This document shows, piece by piece, positions 1 to 7,226 of a stretch of DNA of 30,734 bases. The DNA is taken from positions 1 to 30,734 of the forward strand of contig DHHZ01000019.1 of assembly GCA_002403515.1 (NCBI GenBank), read 5' to 3'. Position numbers and translations under genes: made by a program. The notes below the pieces were generated by a model. The model made no database searches. It saw nothing but the letters and a program-made list of their open reading frames with translations, and was not told the DNA's origin. The stretch is from Legionellales bacterium UBA4759. Its GTDB lineage: Bacteria > Pseudomonadota > Gammaproteobacteria > Legionellales > Legionellaceae. Numbering within the stretch: the stretch's first letter is position 1; every line of letters starts with the position of its first letter.

Positions 1-627
1 ATTTACCGAACTCGTACTGAAGCTGCTTGGAATGATCCGGATAGCCATATTTCTCTAGCCAAGGACTTACAAAAACAAATTCCCAATTCGCATATTCTCG
101 ACCAATACAACAATCCCATGAATCCGGATATTCACTATCGCACCACCGCCCAAGAAATTATCGATGATTTCGGAAAAGATTTAGACATGGTGGTCATCGG
201 CGTTGGTACTGGTGGTACTATTACTGGTGTTGCCAAACACTTAAAAGAAGTTATCCCAAACATTAAAGTCATAGGGGTAGACCCAATTGGCTCAATTTTA
301 GGAGGTGGTGATGAAATTGCTCCATACCTTGTTGAAGGAATTGGCTATGATTTTATTCCCAATGTTCTCGATAACAGTTTAATTGACCACTATGTCAAAA
401 CCAATGATAAAGATTCTCTACTCACGGCACGTCGCCTGATAAAGGAAGAAGGCCTATTGGTGGGTGGTTCCTGTGGCGCAGCCATGTGGGCAGCATTGCA
501 AGCTGCTAAAGAATTGAAATCGGGGCAAAAGTGTCTTGTGATTTTACCCGACTCTATACGAAATTATCTATCAAAATATGCCAACGACGACTGGATGAAT
601 GAACATGGGTTTTTGGACAATGATTAA
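1..627 (+). CDS. Cystathionine beta-synthase-like PLP enzyme, catalytic domain only (5' end outside window)
   Basis: This is the C-terminal part of a fold-type II PLP enzyme. The reading frame is open from base 1, so the ATG at 118 is internal. The family joins serine and homocysteine to make cystathionine, or makes cysteine from an activated serine. Visible signatures are IPNSHILDQY just before 118, the phosphate-binding loop GTGGTITG, then GVDPIGSIL, VEGIGYDFIP, GGSCGAA and VILPDSIRNY. These match eukaryotic-type cystathionine beta-synthase more closely than CysK/CysM. The protein stops right after DDWMNEHGF, where animal enzymes continue into two regulatory CBS domains, so it should lack SAM control. 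The catalytic lysine lies upstream of the window. The stop overlaps the next gene, which suggests translational coupling. Family call is firm; the exact substrate is not. Confidence 0.85.
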   Translation: MYRTRTEAAWNDPDSHISLAKDLQKQIPNSHILDQYNNPMNPDIHYRTTAQEIIDDFGKDLDMVVIGVGTGGTITGVAKHLKEVIPNIKVIGVDPIGSILGGGDEIAPYLVEGIGYDFIPNVLDNSLIDHYVKTNDKDSLLTARRLIKEEGLLVGGSCGAAMWAALQAAKELKSGQKCLVILPDSIRNYLSKYANDDWMNEHGFLDND

Positions 628-1258
628 TCGATTAAAAACCTATTACCAACGCTATCGTTGGTATAAAAAATTTCAGATTAAAAAAAATATTCGCCAGGTT
701 GAAAAACTCTATGGCGATTGTGATGGCTTTGAATTGGCCAGGCAAGAAAAAGCCTTGCACCCCAATTTAAGTTTAACCTATGGCGAAATTGAATTGGAAA
801 GTTTTTTAGCCTTGTTATCACTTACCCAACCCTCACCTCAACAGATTTTTTATGATTTAGGTTGTGGCCTGGGTAAAACAGTCATTGCTGCTGCTAAAAC
901 TTATCAATTTAAAAAATCCTACGGGATAGAGACCTTAAAAAATCTCCATCAAATTGCCCAACAAAAACAAAAAACTGGCGCATCAAGTTCTGATATTCAA
1001 TTCATTCACGGTGATTTACGTGATATCCATTGGCATGATGCCGATATTTTATTTTTAAATGTGGCAAGCTTTGTGCCTGACAGTTGGCATCTCATCTGCG
1101 AAAAATTGATTCAATCACCAGCACCTATTATCATCACCTGTTCCAAACCACTGCCCAAAACCCACTTTGAAATCCAAGAAACCCGTGTGCAATGCTCTTG
1201 GGGGATTATTCCTGCCTATATTCATCGGCATACCAAGAACAATTATGCTCAAACTTGA
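599..1258 (+). CDS. DOT1-like class I SAM-dependent methyltransferase
   Basis: About 219 residues with a Rossmann methyltransferase core. YGEIELESF (about residues 61-69) leads into motif I, FYDLGCGLGK (84-93). Then come the acidic motif GIE (109-111), a GDLRD motif near 138 and LFLNVASF (151-158). The order YGE, DLGxGxGK, GIE and an (N)NxxF-like post-motif is that of DOT1 lysine methyltransferases, but sequence alone cannot prove a protein-lysine substrate. The N-terminus is rich in basic and aromatic residues (RLKTYYQRYRWYKKF). Start codons at 599, 605 and 620 are all possible and all have weak ribosome sites; the last would overlap the upstream gene by only 8 bases. Coupling to a cystathionine beta-synthase-like gene is sensible because methyltransferases release S-adenosylhomocysteine, a homocysteine source. 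It could also be a small-molecule methyltransferase. Confidence 0.7.
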   Translation: MNMGFWTMINRLKTYYQRYRWYKKFQIKKNIRQVEKLYGDCDGFELARQEKALHPNLSLTYGEIELESFLALLSLTQPSPQQIFYDLGCGLGKTVIAAAKTYQFKKSYGIETLKNLHQIAQQKQKTGASSSDIQFIHGDLRDIHWHDADILFLNVASFVPDSWHLICEKLIQSPAPIIITCSKPLPKTHFEIQETRVQCSWGIIPAYIHRHTKNNYAQT

Positions 1259-1281
1259 TACATTGAAATTTCTATAGACCA

Positions 1282-1309
1282 TTGAATATTTTTTGTATAT
1301 CACTATACT
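1282..1309 (+). promoter_or_regulatory. Candidate sigma-70 promoter for ihfB
   Basis: A -35 TTGAAT (1282-1287) and a -10 TATACT (1304-1309) are separated by 16 bases. A start near 1316 would leave a leader of about 30 bases before the ihfB ATG. Judged by eye only. Confidence 0.5.
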
Positions 1310-1346
1310 GGATATTAAGGACTAAATTGAGCAAGCAAAAGATAAA

Positions 1347-1658
1347 ATGATTAAATCTAAATTGGATGAAATATTAGCAGGTGAAATGACCCACCTGGCA
1401 GAAAAAAAAATTCAAGAAGCCACCAAAATAATCATTAACCTCATGGCTGAATCACTTGCCTCTGGGCAACGCATTGAAATTCGTGGATTTGGCAGCTTTT
1501 GCCTTAATCATCGTCCAGCCAGACAATCTTTTAATCCCAAAACTGGTAAACGCTCGATTACGGAAGAGAAATTTATCCCCCACTTTAAACCAGGAAAAAC
1601 ACTAAAGCAGGGGATTGACGATAGTAAACAAAAATATACTATCCAAGAAGAGGATTAG
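1347..1658 (+). CDS. ihfB: Integration host factor beta subunit (HU/IHF family)
   Basis: 103-residue DNA-bending protein. The family signature IEIRGFGSF is followed by a beta-ribbon arm carrying NPKTG, whose proline intercalates in DNA, and then by the PHFKPGK stretch typical of IHF-beta. IHF binds as an alpha/beta heterodimer and shapes promoters, replication origins and recombination sites. The C-terminal tail (KQKYTIQEED) is a few residues longer than in E. coli. In Legionella, IHF is known to matter for differentiation to the transmissive form. The gene ends tail-to-tail with dcd, the two stop codons overlapping by 4 bases. A homodimeric HU-like role cannot be excluded, but residues around the arm fit IhfB best. 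Confidence 0.88.
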   Translation: MIKSKLDEILAGEMTHLAEKKIQEATKIIINLMAESLASGQRIEIRGFGSFCLNHRPARQSFNPKTGKRSITEEKFIPHFKPGKTLKQGIDDSKQKYTIQEED

Positions 1659-2221
1659 GTTCTTGGCAAGGTAACGCCAACTTGCCCCTGATATTTACCA
1701 TTTCTATCTTTGTAGGAAACTTCACAAGGGTCACTCGCTTCTAAAAAGATCATTTGCGCAACACCTTCATTTGCATAAATTTTTGCAGGTAAATTGGTGG
1801 TGTTGGAAAACTCTAAAGTCACATGTCCTTCCCACTCAGGCTCTAGCGGCGTCACATTGACAATAATGCCACAACGCGCATAAGTTGATTTACCTAAGCA
1901 AATGGTTAAAACATTACGCGGAATACGGAAGTATTCAATAGTACGCGCCAAGGCGAATGAATTGGGTGGAATGACACAAACGTCTGATTCAATACTCACA
2001 AAGTTTTTTTCATCGAATGCTTTGGGATCAACCACACTCGAGTTAATATTCGTAAATATTTTAAATTCATTAGCACAACGCACATCATATCCATAGCTGG
2101 ATACGCCGTAAGAAATAATGCGATTGTCATTGTTATGACGAACTTGTCTGGCTTCAAATGGCTCAATCATGCCATGTGTTAAAGCCATATCGGTTATCCA
2201 ACGGTCTGATTTTAAAGACAT
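1655..2221 (-). CDS. dcd: dCTP deaminase
   Basis: 188 residues, the normal length. It converts dCTP to dUTP plus ammonia, feeding dUTPase and thymidylate synthesis in the cytosol; the active enzyme is a trimer of the dUTPase-like fold. Visible motifs are YGVSSYGYDVRC, the CLGKSTYAR loop that binds triphosphate and contains the conserved Ser and Arg, and PLEPEWEGHVTLEF, which holds the catalytic glutamate. The start has a clear AAGGGG ribosome site 9 bases upstream. The preceding porin gene on the same strand ends only 25 bases away, so the two are probably co-transcribed even though their functions are unrelated. Its 3' end overlaps the ihfB stop codon. Confidence 0.95.
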   Translation of the reverse strand: MSLKSDRWITDMALTHGMIEPFEARQVRHNNDNRIISYGVSSYGYDVRCANEFKIFTNINSSVVDPKAFDEKNFVSIESDVCVIPPNSFALARTIEYFRIPRNVLTICLGKSTYARCGIIVNVTPLEPEWEGHVTLEFSNTTNLPAKIYANEGVAQMIFLEASDPCEVSYKDRNGKYQGQVGVTLPRT

Positions 2222-2246
2222 GATAAAGTCCCCTTAAAAAATTCTT

Positions 2247-3923
2247 TTAGAAATAAACACCGATTTGTGCAGAAATCATATCATAAGATTTACCTGTACC
2301 GACAGTGTTATTATTTGTAACGCCAATAGGTGCTGCACCATTGGCAATATTATTGACACCATAATCCATATCGTGACGATATTCTAAACTTTCAACGGTG
2401 TCCTTCCATATGGAAATATTATATGTTCCAATAATCCGTTGATGCGGTAAATTTAAAGCCAACAATTGATTGGTCCATTGATAACCGACAGATAAACCTG
2501 ATGGTCGGTTAAAGGTCATAAATGTCACACCAGCCTCTAACTGTCCTGCGCTACCTTGCACACCTTCGCCATTAAAACTTAAATCTTGCGGTCTAAACGG
2601 TGTTAAATTGGTAATCCATTCTGCTGTTAAATTGTAACGGTCGAAACTAATGGTCGCATGCGTGCCTCCAGCAGGGGTCTTTCCAACATTTTCGGTGCCA
2701 TTGTAATTGGACGCAAAGCCCGCAAACGTATTAGGCTGTGTTGGGCCTGTGTATTGCATGCCCGATGCATCATCTACAGAAGTGATGTAACTGACACCAA
2801 ATTCACCGGTGAAATCATGCGCATTGACGATATAACCCCAGTTTAAACCGCCTGCGGCTTGACTGCCTAAAGTGGTATCGGTTCTAAAGCCGTATGCGGC
2901 GGCAAAAGCACCTGAATCTGACTGCGATTTGTAACCAAGAATAATAGGTCTTGTTCTGGTTCTTGAAAATACCATGGTCAAAGGGGCACTCACCATCCCT
3001 GTTGAATAACGTGCGAAAGGCGCGAAAAGCTGGCCGGCTGTCATATAAAATGGCGACTCATCAAGGTCACCAATATTAATAAAGCCCATGTTCAAGCCAA
3101 ATACTGAATTGGCAACCCGTTGCCCGCCACCAGGAGGGGGCGCTTGGTTGTAAGCAATACCCATGTAGGCTTCAACTTTATCATTGAGAAACGCGGCAAC
3201 GTCGAGCTCACTCGAGGCAAAAGTCCAATCACCCACATAATTATTGTTGTAGGCTCGGCCAAAATACCCCATGGGCTCTGCTTTACCACTGAGCATGATG
3301 ATAGGCATATTAGGTGCTGAGTAACCGACTTTTTCATAAGCGCGATACAAATTTCGTCGTTGTTGCATCAAACGAATATCACGGTTAATACTGGAGATAT
3401 TGACCAAATAATCTGAACCGTCAAACGCTGGACGAGAACCAAGGTAAGGCGATGATATCACCGGGGTGCCTGCGATATATGTTAAAACCCGACCATCTGC
3501 CACCAAGGCTGTTGGATAAAAATCCACCGACTCTGGGTCAATATCCATCGAGCGCACGATAACTTGTGAGTCATGTACACTGGGGTCAATTTTTACCTTG
3601 GGTTTGCGTGGATGTGTGGTACCTGCCACAATGGGACGTTTTTTAAGATATTTCAAACGGTTTTTATTGTCCCCTGGCGGTGTATCCAATGAATCTGGGG
3701 AACGAACCACAGCAGGCTTCACCATGTGCACACTACTTGTGGCAGGTTTAGCTTGTGTTTGAACCTTTGACAATTGTGTTTGTAAGGCTTGTAGTTGTTT
3801 TTGTAATTGTTCGGTTTGAGCTCGAAGTTGAGCAACCTCTTTCCCTAAATCCTCAGATTGTGAAAATCCTGGGATAGCGTATAAAGAAAATAGTAATGAA
3901 CTTATCGCAATAGAGCGTTTCAT
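2247..3923 (-). CDS. LbtU-like outer membrane porin (DUF3573-type)
   Basis: About 558 residues with a signal peptide (MKRSIAISSLLFSLYAIPGFS). A predicted coiled coil follows (EVAQLRAQTEQLQKQLQALQ), then a basic, Pro-rich linker and a long beta-barrel region ending in GVYF, the terminal aromatic that marks outer membrane insertion. An N-terminal coiled coil plus barrel is the architecture of the Legionella siderophore porin LbtU and relatives. Iron-siderophore uptake is therefore plausible but not shown; it has no TonB plug domain that I can see. I use the ATG at 3923. GTG at 3932 and TTG at 3935 lie in frame upstream and are better spaced from an AAGAAG stretch, so up to four extra residues are possible. 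It has its own promoter and probably reads on into dcd. Confidence 0.68.
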   Translation of the reverse strand: MKRSIAISSLLFSLYAIPGFSQSEDLGKEVAQLRAQTEQLQKQLQALQTQLSKVQTQAKPATSSVHMVKPAVVRSPDSLDTPPGDNKNRLKYLKKRPIVAGTTHPRKPKVKIDPSVHDSQVIVRSMDIDPESVDFYPTALVADGRVLTYIAGTPVISSPYLGSRPAFDGSDYLVNISSINRDIRLMQQRRNLYRAYEKVGYSAPNMPIIMLSGKAEPMGYFGRAYNNNYVGDWTFASSELDVAAFLNDKVEAYMGIAYNQAPPPGGGQRVANSVFGLNMGFINIGDLDESPFYMTAGQLFAPFARYSTGMVSAPLTMVFSRTRTRPIILGYKSQSDSGAFAAAYGFRTDTTLGSQAAGGLNWGYIVNAHDFTGEFGVSYITSVDDASGMQYTGPTQPNTFAGFASNYNGTENVGKTPAGGTHATISFDRYNLTAEWITNLTPFRPQDLSFNGEGVQGSAGQLEAGVTFMTFNRPSGLSVGYQWTNQLLALNLPHQRIIGTYNISIWKDTVESLEYRHDMDYGVNNIANGAAPIGVTNNNTVGTGKSYDMISAQIGVYF

Positions 3924-3957
3924 AGCAAACACCAATTAGACTTCTTTTTTGCCAAGC

Positions 3958-3986
3958 ATTATAACGATAGATAAGAAGAAAAACAA
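3958..3986 (-). promoter_or_regulatory. Sigma-70 promoter for the LbtU-like porin
   Basis: On the minus strand a -35 TTGTTT (3986-3981) is followed after exactly 17 bases by a perfect -10 TATAAT (3963-3958). It lies just downstream of the terminator at 4014-4042 and about 35 bases upstream of the chosen start, so the porin is expressed separately from the MOMP genes. Confidence 0.68.
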
Positions 3987-4013
3987 AAGGTTTCTTTATT
4001 TTTTGAGATAATC

Positions 4014-4042
4014 AAAAAAAGCCCACAAATTCCGTGGGCTTT
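4014..4042 (-). terminator. Intrinsic terminator after the last MOMP gene
   Basis: A 9-bp perfect stem (AAAGCCCAC / GTGGGCTTT) with a 7-base loop, ending on the minus strand in a run of seven T. It sits 8 bases past the stop of the MOMP gene at 4050-5033. Confidence 0.88.
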
Positions 4043-4049
4043 ACAAGAT

Positions 4050-5033
4050 TTAGATCAAATGACCTATCCATTTTAAACCAAAATACAAGCCTTGAATGCC
4101 GAAATTGTAATCATGACAAGACAAAGCATTGAAGTAATTGGCCCAAATCCAGCCAATATCTGCATTTAAATCTCCCTTGAAAAACTCATAAGTGTAATTC
4201 ACACCCACTCGCCCGTCCAACTCAGGAACGACTCGTGCACGGTTCACAGTCGTCATGCCGGTATAGAGTTTGCCATTGATGTTATCGAAAAAATGATGAG
4301 AAGATTTACCCATACCCGCCAAGACAGAAGCCGCCCCTTTGGCATAAATACTTAATCCATTGTTAAAATCATGCTCTAGATCAGCGCCTGTGCGAACGCC
4401 AAACCCATTGTATACCGTATTAAAAATATCGGAGTTGTCATAATTGGTGAGGGTATTGTTTAAACTGGTTGAGCCACTAAATGCGCCTTGCCCTGAACTT
4501 CCAACTCTTGAATAATTAACCCCGCCATGTAAGCGTGTCCAATCGCTTTGTCCCAAATTGATACGTTTAGCAAACTCAATATTCACCTGGTCCCATTGTG
4601 GCTTCACCTGGGCGCTGGCAGTGTTAGCAGAGAAACTATCATAGTGCGTTGGATTGGTGGCAAAAGGGACGGCAACAATCAAATTTGAGTATTGCACAGG
4701 CCCTGGTAAATTTGTCGATGATTGGCTTCTAAAATGAAACCAATTGAGATTCATATCATTGCCAGTGTAAAAATGATATGCCATTTCCAACTGAAAACCA
4801 AAGCTCCAAGTTGGCGTGGTCCCTAAGTTAAAATTCGCTTGCTGACTGCCATTGCCTTGGGACATGGGGCCATATACAGCGGTTAATGGCTGAATATATA
4901 ATGAATGGCCTGCCCACTTCCAATAATTTTCTGCACAGGGGATGGAGACATTTTCTTTTGAACATGCATCTCCCATGACACCTGCAATACTTGCCGTACT
5001 GACGCATAATAATGGCAATAAATAATATTTCAT
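4050..5033 (-). CDS. Legionella-type major outer membrane protein paralogue 4
   Basis: About 327 residues. The signal peptide starts MKYYLLPLLCVSTASIAG and is followed by the family mark MGDAC...IPC. Barrel motifs shared by all four copies include WDQVNIEF, NYSRVG, NGFGVRTGADL, VPELDGRVGVNYTY and FGIQGLYFGLKWIG. MOMP proteins are beta-barrel porins of the Legionella outer membrane; in L. pneumophila MOMP binds complement C3 and helps uptake by macrophages. The ATG at 5033 is chosen because AGGAG lies 8 bases upstream. The ribosome site falls in the 14-base gap after the upstream MOMP gene, so the two are one operon. NPTHYDSF and GSTSLNN are shared with that neighbour only, which points to a recent tandem duplication. 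Confidence 0.9.
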   Translation of the reverse strand: MKYYLLPLLCVSTASIAGVMGDACSKENVSIPCAENYWKWAGHSLYIQPLTAVYGPMSQGNGSQQANFNLGTTPTWSFGFQLEMAYHFYTGNDMNLNWFHFRSQSSTNLPGPVQYSNLIVAVPFATNPTHYDSFSANTASAQVKPQWDQVNIEFAKRINLGQSDWTRLHGGVNYSRVGSSGQGAFSGSTSLNNTLTNYDNSDIFNTVYNGFGVRTGADLEHDFNNGLSIYAKGAASVLAGMGKSSHHFFDNINGKLYTGMTTVNRARVVPELDGRVGVNYTYEFFKGDLNADIGWIWANYFNALSCHDYNFGIQGLYFGLKWIGHLI

Positions 5034-5047
5034 ATCCAAAACTCCTG

Positions 5048-6043
5048 TTAAACCCAATCATCAGACCATTTCAAACCAAAATAAGCACCTTGTATGCCAA
5101 AATTATTTTGGGCAATCCCCAAGGCACTAAAATAATTTGCCCACATCCAGCCAGCTTCAATGCTCATATCGCCTTGTGTCATTGCGTAGGTGTATGACAT
5201 GCCAAGTTTTCCATCGAGCTCAGGAACTAAAGCTGTTCGTCTTAACGATGTTTGGCCACTATAGGCTTTGGCATTAATGGTATCGATAAACTGATAAGAT
5301 GATTGATTGGTTCCTGCCAGTAATGATGCCGCCCCTTTGGCATAAACTGCTAAACCCCAAGACCAATAATGGTGCAAATCCATTCCTGTTCGAATTCCAA
5401 AACCATTGTAAACCGCATTAGAAACTTCACTGTTGTTATAAGAACTGGAACTATTATTCAAACTCGTTGAACCTACAAAACTTGAATTGCCAGAGTTTGC
5501 CACACGGGAATAATTCAAACCACCATGAAAATGCACAGAATCTCTAGTACCCAATTCCATTAACTTGCCCAATTCTATATTGACTTGGTCCCATTGAGGA
5601 TTGATATTGAAATAGGCACTATTGGTTGTAAAACTATCGTAGTATGTGGGATTGGTGCTACTAGGGACTGCCATTATAATATTTTGATAGCTTAAAGGCG
5701 TCGCTAAATTTTCTTTATTGCGACTGCGAAAATCATACCAACTTAATTTTAAATCATTTCCAGAGGCATAATGCGTTGTTCCCTCCAATTGAAAGCCAAA
5801 GGCCCATTTGGGGTCTGCACCAAGACCTAAAATACTTTGATTTGAATTGTTATAATGTCCCACTAAACCATGCGCACCAGTAGTCGGTTGCATGTAAAGC
5901 GCGTAACCTGCGATATCCCAAAAATTTTTTTCACAAGGCAGGCTTACTGTGTCACCTACACATTCAGCGCCCATAAACCCTGCATATGCATGGCTACTGA
6001 CCAAAGCCATAAGCGCCAAAACTATTTTTTTTAAATTGCACAC
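5048..6043 (-). CDS. Legionella-type major outer membrane protein paralogue 3
   Basis: 331 residues. It opens with a GTG start preceded by GGAG six bases away and has a signal peptide (KKIVLALMALVSSHAYAG). The mature part begins with MGAEC...LPC and carries the same barrel motifs as the other copies (WDQVNIEL, NYSRVANSG, NGFGIRTGMDL, VPELDGKLGMSYTY, FGIQGAYFGLKW). It is the first gene of a two-gene operon with paralogue 4, with no terminator between them. The C-terminus ends SDDWV instead of the usual GNVA or GHLI, a small change in the last strand that could affect recognition by the BAM machinery. Confidence 0.9.
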   Translation of the reverse strand: MCNLKKIVLALMALVSSHAYAGFMGAECVGDTVSLPCEKNFWDIAGYALYMQPTTGAHGLVGHYNNSNQSILGLGADPKWAFGFQLEGTTHYASGNDLKLSWYDFRSRNKENLATPLSYQNIIMAVPSSTNPTYYDSFTTNSAYFNINPQWDQVNIELGKLMELGTRDSVHFHGGLNYSRVANSGNSSFVGSTSLNNSSSSYNNSEVSNAVYNGFGIRTGMDLHHYWSWGLAVYAKGAASLLAGTNQSSYQFIDTINAKAYSGQTSLRRTALVPELDGKLGMSYTYAMTQGDMSIEAGWMWANYFSALGIAQNNFGIQGAYFGLKWSDDWV

Positions 6044-6106
6044 CGTCTACTCCATCTGGTTTTTATTCTTATTTTTAAAACGCCCACATGATAACAAAAC
6101 CCAGAT

Positions 6107-6130
6107 AAAAAAAAACCACCCGAAGGTGGT
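6107..6130 (-). terminator. Intrinsic terminator after MOMP paralogue 2
   Basis: A 6-bp stem (ACCACC / GGTGGT) with a tight 4-base loop, followed on the minus strand by a run of nine T. It starts 16 bases past the stop at 6146 and separates paralogue 2 from the paralogue 3-4 operon. Confidence 0.85.
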
Positions 6131-6145
6131 CATAAAATACTTCTT

Positions 6146-7159
6146 CTAAGCAATGCTTCCTATCCAATGAATCCCCATATACAATCCCTGAATACTAAAT
6201 GCCACATCATTTACATCATGATTTGATTCTGAAACCATATTGACATGAAATACCGATGAATAATTCTGCCAAAGCCATCCCGCGTCCAAACTAAAAACTC
6301 CATCGGCAAAATCAAAGTGAAACTTTCCACCCAATTTACCATCTAAACTTGGCACCACTTTCATGGTAGATACATTGTATATTGAAGTCATGCTGATATT
6401 GTAATCACTAAAAGACTCATTACTTTTGCTTACACCATAGAATAGACCAAATGCACCTTGGCCATACAATGACAAACCATAGTCACTATTCCAAGATAAT
6501 TCAAAACCTGTTCTTGGTCCTGCACCATTAAACATTACACTTCGATTTTGCGCATAGATGGTATTTTTATCGGTTGCATTGGATACTTTGAATGTATTGT
6601 TTTGATAATTGGCAACACGAACTATTTGTAGATCAACATGTGGACGAAACATTATCGCTTCAGAAAAGTTGACATGTTGGCCAAATTCAAAATTAATCTG
6701 ATCCCATTCACTGGTTGTATTTATTGAAGCGCCATTGACTTCAACATTGGTTAAAATATCCCATTGAGATAAGTCACCTGCATTATTTTGCAATAATGTC
6801 CCTAAATTGGCAGGATTCGGCAATATAAATTTATTGTTGGTATTGCGATAATTCGACCAACTCCATACCCAATCATAACCAGTATCCAAAAGATAAGTTG
6901 CCCCCACTTGGAAACCCCATTGCCAGGTAGGCTCTAACCCGAGTTTTACCCGGCCTGTTGCAGTTTCGATTTGAGTGGTGCTTTGAAAAACCCCATCGCC
7001 TGCTTGTAAGTAAAGAGCATGCCCCTCAATCCCCCAAGAGGTCGGGTTACAAGGGGTGGTCACATCGGAAACCTCACAAACCCTACCCATTCCACCAGCA
7101 AAAGTAAAAGCACTGAAAAAACTCACCATCACCATTAAAAATTTATCAAAACGAAACAC
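6146..7159 (-). CDS. Legionella-type major outer membrane protein paralogue 2 (divergent)
   Basis: About 338 residues. I choose the GTG at 7159, which has GGAGG 5 bases upstream and gives a compact signal peptide (FRFDKFLMVMVSFFSAFTFAG). The in-frame ATG at 7180 abuts the T-run of the preceding terminator, so it is unlikely to be translated. The mature part has MGRVC...TPC, WDQINFEFGQHVNF, GAGPRTGFEL, VPSLDGKLGGKFHF and FSIQGLYMGIHWIG. It is the most divergent of the four: the NYSR motif is changed to RVANYQN and the terminal FGLKW to MGIHW. I see no room for a strong promoter in the 67 bases after paralogue 1, so read-through of the terminator is a likely route of expression. Confidence 0.88.
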   Translation of the reverse strand: MFRFDKFLMVMVSFFSAFTFAGGMGRVCEVSDVTTPCNPTSWGIEGHALYLQAGDGVFQSTTQIETATGRVKLGLEPTWQWGFQVGATYLLDTGYDWVWSWSNYRNTNNKFILPNPANLGTLLQNNAGDLSQWDILTNVEVNGASINTTSEWDQINFEFGQHVNFSEAIMFRPHVDLQIVRVANYQNNTFKVSNATDKNTIYAQNRSVMFNGAGPRTGFELSWNSDYGLSLYGQGAFGLFYGVSKSNESFSDYNISMTSIYNVSTMKVVPSLDGKLGGKFHFDFADGVFSLDAGWLWQNYSSVFHVNMVSESNHDVNDVAFSIQGLYMGIHWIGSIA

Positions 7160-7180
7160 CACCACCTCCATGTTTTTCAT

Positions 7181-7209
7181 AAAAAAAACCCACCAAAAGG
7201 TGGGTTTTT
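7181..7209 (-). terminator. Intrinsic terminator between MOMP paralogues 1 and 2
   Basis: An 11-bp A/T-extended stem (AAAAACCCACC / GGTGGGTTTTT) with a 4-base loop. Both strands carry a U-run, but position and gene direction indicate the minus strand. It begins 17 bases past the stop of paralogue 1. Confidence 0.9.
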
Positions 7210-7226
7210 CTCAACTTCAAATGAGA

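Noticed and set aside
118..120. ATG as start of the first gene
   Set aside because: The frame is open to base 1 and the upstream residues (IPNSHILDQY) belong to the cystathionine beta-synthase fold, so the start lies outside the window.
7160..7180. ATG at 7180 as start of MOMP paralogue 2
   Set aside because: It follows directly on the T-run of the preceding terminator and precedes a good GGAGG site; the GTG at 7159 gives a normal signal peptide.
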